A stretch of 64,000 nucleotides of DNA, from contig NZ_JBBOUK010000001.1 in NCBI RefSeq assembly GCF_038006045.1, positions 1,219,001 through 1,283,000 on the forward strand, in the 5' to 3' direction. Shown one piece after another: positions 60,932 to 64,000 of the stretch (its first letter is position 1; every line of letters begins with the position of its first letter). The stretch is from Exiguobacterium sp. FSL W8-0210 (GTDB lineage Bacteria; Bacillota; Bacilli; Exiguobacteriales; Exiguobacteriaceae). The notes under the pieces are model-generated. The model ran no database searches. It saw only the letters and a list, made by a program, of their open reading frames with translations, and was not told where the DNA came from. The position numbers and the translations under genes were made by a program.

Positions 60932-61732
60932 TCAGAACTCTTCGTCTATCTCTTCATCCATCCAAGATAGCAAGTCTTCTGCATCGAGATCGTCACCTTT
61001 ACTGAGGATCAAGGTCGTGACGTCATCTCGTTTCTGTTCTAACAACTCCGGGTTGTTCGTCAAGACTTCCATGAGGTAATACGCATAAGAATCGAGGAAA
61101 TCAGGCTGGTCGTTTCGTTCGATCAGTGTCATGAACGCTTCGATGAGTTCTTCCTGTTCTTCATCGAGAATCATCCAGTGGGAGTATGCGAGAAGTTTTT
61201 CGTTTTCGTCATCTCCACGGAGAATGTCCTTGATTTCAGGTAACGTCAGAAATACAACATCCGGCATGACGACTTCCGGAACATCGGTACTCAGCTTCGT
61301 TAACCACTCGTCATAGGTCGCCGCGACAAAATAGGTCGTTTCATCCGAAATATCGAGGCACCAGACAGTCGGCTCAGCAGCCTCCATGAAGTGGAAGTAC
61401 CAAAAATAGCTCCCTTCTCCTTCCGCGAACATCATGACGTTTCCTTCGACATCCCATTCCCTGAGGACCGACAATTCGTCCAGATACCGTTCGAATGTCA
61501 ATGACGTCATGGAGCGGAGTGGGAGGTGCAATCCGCTTTCTTCGTCCGACCATGTATTCTTGAACTCGACCATCACGGCCATAGCTTCTGGGGCACCACC
61601 GTTTTGTTCCCGGATTTGTTCGAGGTAACGGACGGGGAGTGAACCGTTGACGGCTTGCTCGATTCGTTGAATGTCTGTTTCTTTGACTGAAATCATCGTT
61701 TCTTCTTGTAGATCTTCATCCCAAAATGGCAT
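60932..61732 (-). CDS. SMI1/KNR4 (SUKH) family protein
   Basis: A 266-residue very acidic protein. The N-terminal half has the SUKH fold signals: LPVRYLEQIREQNGG (about 32-46), EGNVMMFAEGEGSYFWYFHFME, and VWCLDISDETTYFVAATYDEWL. The C-terminal 100 residues are helical and acidic. SUKH proteins are often immunity proteins against contact toxins, but many are housekeeping; no toxin gene is next to it, so the role is open. The start at 61732 follows AAGGAAGG. Confidence 0.82.
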   Translation of the reverse strand: MPFWDEDLQEETMISVKETDIQRIEQAVNGSLPVRYLEQIREQNGGAPEAMAVMVEFKNTWSDEESGLHLPLRSMTSLTFERYLDELSVLREWDVEGNVMMFAEGEGSYFWYFHFMEAAEPTVWCLDISDETTYFVAATYDEWLTKLSTDVPEVVMPDVVFLTLPEIKDILRGDDENEKLLAYSHWMILDEEQEELIEAFMTLIERNDQPDFLDSYAYYLMEVLTNNPELLEQKRDDVTTLILSKGDDLDAEDLLSWMDEEIDEEF

Positions 61733-61805
61733 CGTATGACCTTCCTTACTATGTAATGATTGATGTAGACCTTGATTATACGCAATATGTTTGGAAAATG
61801 TTTCG

Positions 61806-61836
61806 AAAAAAGACCCTGTCCATTAAGGAAGGGTCT
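61806..61836 (-). terminator. Terminator after the DUF1643-like gene
   Basis: AGACCCT and AGGGTCT are inverted around 12 bases; on the minus strand TTTTTT follows. Confidence 0.8.
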
Positions 61837-61842
61837 ATTGTG

Positions 61843-62424
61843 TCATTTACGACGCAATTTTTTCGCTTTTTGTTTCATGTCGTTATACGTGATCATTGGA
61901 CTATCGTCCATCGTCAAGCGCAGATGGTTCGGTTCACCTTTGTTCGTTATGCCGGAGCAATAAAGGATGTCAGCATATTGATCAAACAGTTCCTCATATG
62001 CCGGCAAGTGGTGCATCAGACGACCAGGAGAACCCCAGCCACAGAGGACGACGCCATTTTTCGCTTTGACATCGGCAAGTGTCTTCGCGACGAACGCATA
62101 GTTCGTCTCATCGAAACTCGCTTGAGCGAATGGCAGATCCTCGCTGACGAGCAGGTCCGGCATCAAACTGATGATGTCATATTGTTTAACGGGATCACTG
62201 ACATACTTCTTCATCAAATTGTACGCACGTTGTGTCGTCGTTCCGGAGAGAAAGGCGTCCGTCGTCCGTGGTGTGTAGATTAAAGCGGCGACGTGCGTTC
62301 CTTCTGCGATGTCGTCAAAGATATAGCTGCGTAAGTAGCGTTTCGTCTTGTCTCGATCAAACGTCGTCTGGACGCGGATCGACGATTCCTCAATCAAGAG
62401 TTCGGAAGAATCGGCTGGTGTCAT
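61843..62424 (-). CDS. DUF1643-like protein
   Basis: A 193-residue cytoplasmic protein. The pattern is that of DUF1643: an N-terminal RYLRSYIFDD, a middle block DIISLMPDLLVSEDLPFAQASFDETNYAF and the late GVVLCGWGSPGRL, followed by ILYCSGITNKGEPNH. The family is of unknown function. The start at 62424 follows AAAAGGAGG. It lies 15 bases downstream of the lytic transglycosylase gene on the same strand, so the two are probably co-transcribed. Confidence 0.72.
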   Translation of the reverse strand: MTPADSSELLIEESSIRVQTTFDRDKTKRYLRSYIFDDIAEGTHVAALIYTPRTTDAFLSGTTTQRAYNLMKKYVSDPVKQYDIISLMPDLLVSEDLPFAQASFDETNYAFVAKTLADVKAKNGVVLCGWGSPGRLMHHLPAYEELFDQYADILYCSGITNKGEPNHLRLTMDDSPMITYNDMKQKAKKLRRK

Positions 62425-62439
62425 GGGTGGTGCCTCCTT

Positions 62440-63123
62440 TTAATTGGTCAAACGTGAGCTGATGCGAAGGAAGAATGCGAGTGTCTTCTTCTTGAGGTCG
62501 AGGTCGTTCGCATCGATCGCCTCGACGTGTTGCTGGTAACGATCGTATTGGGCGAGCACGTCAGAAACATATTGTTCACTGCGATTGTATTCAAACAGTG
62601 CTGTCGCGAGCGTGTCTCGGTCGGATGTCTTCGTGACATCATGTTGTTTCAGGTATTTCGCTGCCGTGTGGGCGCTGTCGACGAGACTCGTCGGGTCAGC
62701 TTTCCCGTCGCCGTCCGCGTCCACTCCGAGACCACCATATTTCTCGATGGCTTCCGGATCCGTCACGTCGATGCCGTCATGCTCGATGTCACCGAGCGAC
62801 GTGCCACCTTCGTATCCCCAACCGACCCATGTTTTCGGCATGAATTGGAATGGACCGATAGCGCCGACGGACGATTGCATCGCTGACGAGTTGGAGAAGA
62901 TCGTCTCGACGCGATGAATGGAGGCGAGCAGCTTCCAGTCGATGCCGTAACGTGCCGCGGCTTGTTCGTAGATGTCGATGTTCTCGGCAGGTACGCCATG
63001 CTGTCCATAATACGTACGATACATTTCGTTTTGAACACGTTCCCGATTTTGCCAGTAGATGAAGCTACTGACGATGAGGGCGAACAGTACGAACAAGATG
63101 CTGATTCGAAAAACTTTTCGCAT
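62440..63123 (-). CDS. Membrane-anchored lytic transglycosylase (lysozyme-like)
   Basis: A 227-residue protein with an N-terminal hydrophobic anchor (residues 5-24) and an outside lysozyme-like domain. The catalytic Glu is in IHRVETIFSNSS, and GAIGPFQFMPKTWVGWGY and YGGLGVDADGDGKADP are typical of the Gram-positive lytic transglycosylases related to CwlT/YddH and MltB; the DxDxDG stretch may bind calcium. The frame runs upstream to 63165, but the ATG at 63123 follows AGAGGAGAG. It is the first gene of a two-gene minus-strand operon with the DUF1643-like gene. Confidence 0.88.
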   Translation of the reverse strand: MRKVFRISILFVLFALIVSSFIYWQNRERVQNEMYRTYYGQHGVPAENIDIYEQAAARYGIDWKLLASIHRVETIFSNSSAMQSSVGAIGPFQFMPKTWVGWGYEGGTSLGDIEHDGIDVTDPEAIEKYGGLGVDADGDGKADPTSLVDSAHTAAKYLKQHDVTKTSDRDTLATALFEYNRSEQYVSDVLAQYDRYQQHVEAIDANDLDLKKKTLAFFLRISSRLTN

Positions 63124-63230
63124 ATTGTTCTCTCCTCTGTTTAGGATTCCACTGAATGGTATCATATTTTAGTAGGGTCTAATAGCACTTTCTGTGACGG
63201 GAGTGTGGAATCAAAAAAGGAGTCGAAGTC

Positions 63231-63905
63231 ATGTATCTCTTCGTAAATGGATTTTTACTCGGATTGCTCGTCGTCCTTTCGATCATCGCAGCGGTCCGAC
63301 CGGTCGATTTGACGATCGTCCCACGCAAGGAATTTTATCCCTCGATGGTCCAGTCGAGTGGTATCTTATGTCTGTTGCTCGTCGGCGGAACGCTGATCAG
63401 CGGTACACGGTTGCCAGAAATCGGCTTGACGTTTTTTGTCCCAAGTGGTCCGGTCTGGTACGCGACGATCGGACTGATCGTCCTTCTCTGCTTCGTCTTA
63501 CTTTTGACGGCGACTGTTCCAGCGTTTCGCAAACGTTTGTTGCCGCTTTATCAAAGTGAGGCGGAGCGACTGATTCTGCCGCGAACGAAAGAGGAGCGGA
63601 CCGGGTTTCAGATGGTCGCGCTGATGGCAGGGGTGACGGAAGAGTTGATCTATCGCGGTTTTCTCTTTCATGCTCTCGGATTATTTTTACCGTTTTCTAA
63701 CATCAGTTTCGTCTGGATCGGGGCAATCTTGTTTGGTGTCGCACATCGTTATCAAGGATGGTTTGCGATCCTCGTCACGGGACTGATCGGGGCGGGATTC
63801 GGTTACTTGTATCTAGCACTCGAAACACTCTGGCCGCTGATCATCATCCATGTCTTGATCGATCTCGTTGCTGTCTACATTTACAAGGACGATGTTAATT
63901 CCTGA
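63231..63905 (+). CDS. CPBP family intramembrane metalloprotease
   Basis: A 224-residue membrane protein with about seven helices. The CPBP (Abi) motifs are complete: EELIYRGFLFHAL (about 138-150, the EExxxR core), FGVAHRYQG and the C-terminal HVLIDLVAVYIY. Members are intramembrane proteases related to CAAX processing and bacteriocin self-immunity. The substrate is unknown. The ATG follows AAAAAGGAGTCGAAGTC. The remaining 95 bases of the window hold only non-coding sequence that I could not assign. Confidence 0.9.
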   Translation: MYLFVNGFLLGLLVVLSIIAAVRPVDLTIVPRKEFYPSMVQSSGILCLLLVGGTLISGTRLPEIGLTFFVPSGPVWYATIGLIVLLCFVLLLTATVPAFRKRLLPLYQSEAERLILPRTKEERTGFQMVALMAGVTEELIYRGFLFHALGLFLPFSNISFVWIGAILFGVAHRYQGWFAILVTGLIGAGFGYLYLALETLWPLIIIHVLIDLVAVYIYKDDVNS

Positions 63906-64000
63906 CATCGTCAAAAAGCGTTGAATTTGATAGACTGAATGTCAAGCGAAGTCATCATTATAAAATGGTCAAGTTGACGGTTGCAGAACAGGTCAAATGA

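Noticed and set aside
60932-61732. Contact-dependent toxin immunity locus
   Set aside because: The SUKH protein alone is not enough; no polymorphic toxin, secretion gene or repeated immunity genes are adjacent.

Overview
The window is chromosomal DNA from a low-GC Gram-positive bacterium of moderate GC content. Gene content and style (AmaP/DUF2273/Asp23 cassette, cre, Rex, Zur and SigB-like sites, TPP riboswitch, AAGGAGG-type ribosome binding sites, many GTG/TTG starts) point to Bacilli, and I infer Exiguobacterium or a close relative. No rRNA, tRNA, phage, insertion sequence or CRISPR was seen. It is mostly ordinary metabolic, transport and stress DNA.

Layout. 1-10 kb: brnQ (start cut off by the window edge), gldA, two tandem secreted SH3b-M23 peptidases, a Nudix hydrolase, a stress-type short-chain dehydrogenase behind a SigB-like promoter, and a GntR-ABC transporter operon whose last two genes are strikingly AT-rich. 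10-24 kb: DoxX and MFS genes on the minus strand, OsmC plus a GH3 lipoprotein, a TPP-riboswitch thiazole operon (tenI-thiO-thiS-thiG-thiF), sbcD-sbcC, an AAC(3)-family acetyltransferase and a Bax-inhibitor-1 family protein. 24-36 kb: a NERD protein, a MarR/YhgE-type efflux pair with mirrored operators, an arsR-arsB-CoA disulfide reductase/rhodanese cluster, two tandem proteins that look like cyclohexadienyl dehydratase (PheC), and a DrrA/DrrB-type ABC exporter. 36-47 kb (mostly minus strand): asp23-DUF2273-amaP, an amino-acid permease, DedA, an NhaC/YuiF-type transporter and carbonic anhydrase, then plus-strand adhE behind cre and Rex-like sites. 47-64 kb: a large cyclic-phosphodiesterase/5'-nucleotidase, a LysR-PanE-acetoacetate decarboxylase module, a Zur-box controlled COG0523 metallochaperone, cardiolipin synthase, a GH31 alpha-glucosidase, a SUKH protein, a lytic transglycosylase and a CPBP protease.

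Four genes are broken as given: a nonsense codon in the first PheC-like gene (32379), and single-base frameshifts in the ABC permease (about 35290), asp23 (35807-35811) and the LysR gene (51149-51155). The three frameshifts all sit in runs of one base, so sequencing error must be excluded before they are called pseudogenes.

The observations most worth following are the PheC-like pair, the arsenic cluster with its fused CoA-disulfide reductase, a family of intergenic inverted-repeat elements (two copies, at 47.2 and 55.3 kb), the LysR/PanE/decarboxylase module, and the long perfect stem upstream of doxX. I found no feature that is clearly a wholly new defence or mobile system.
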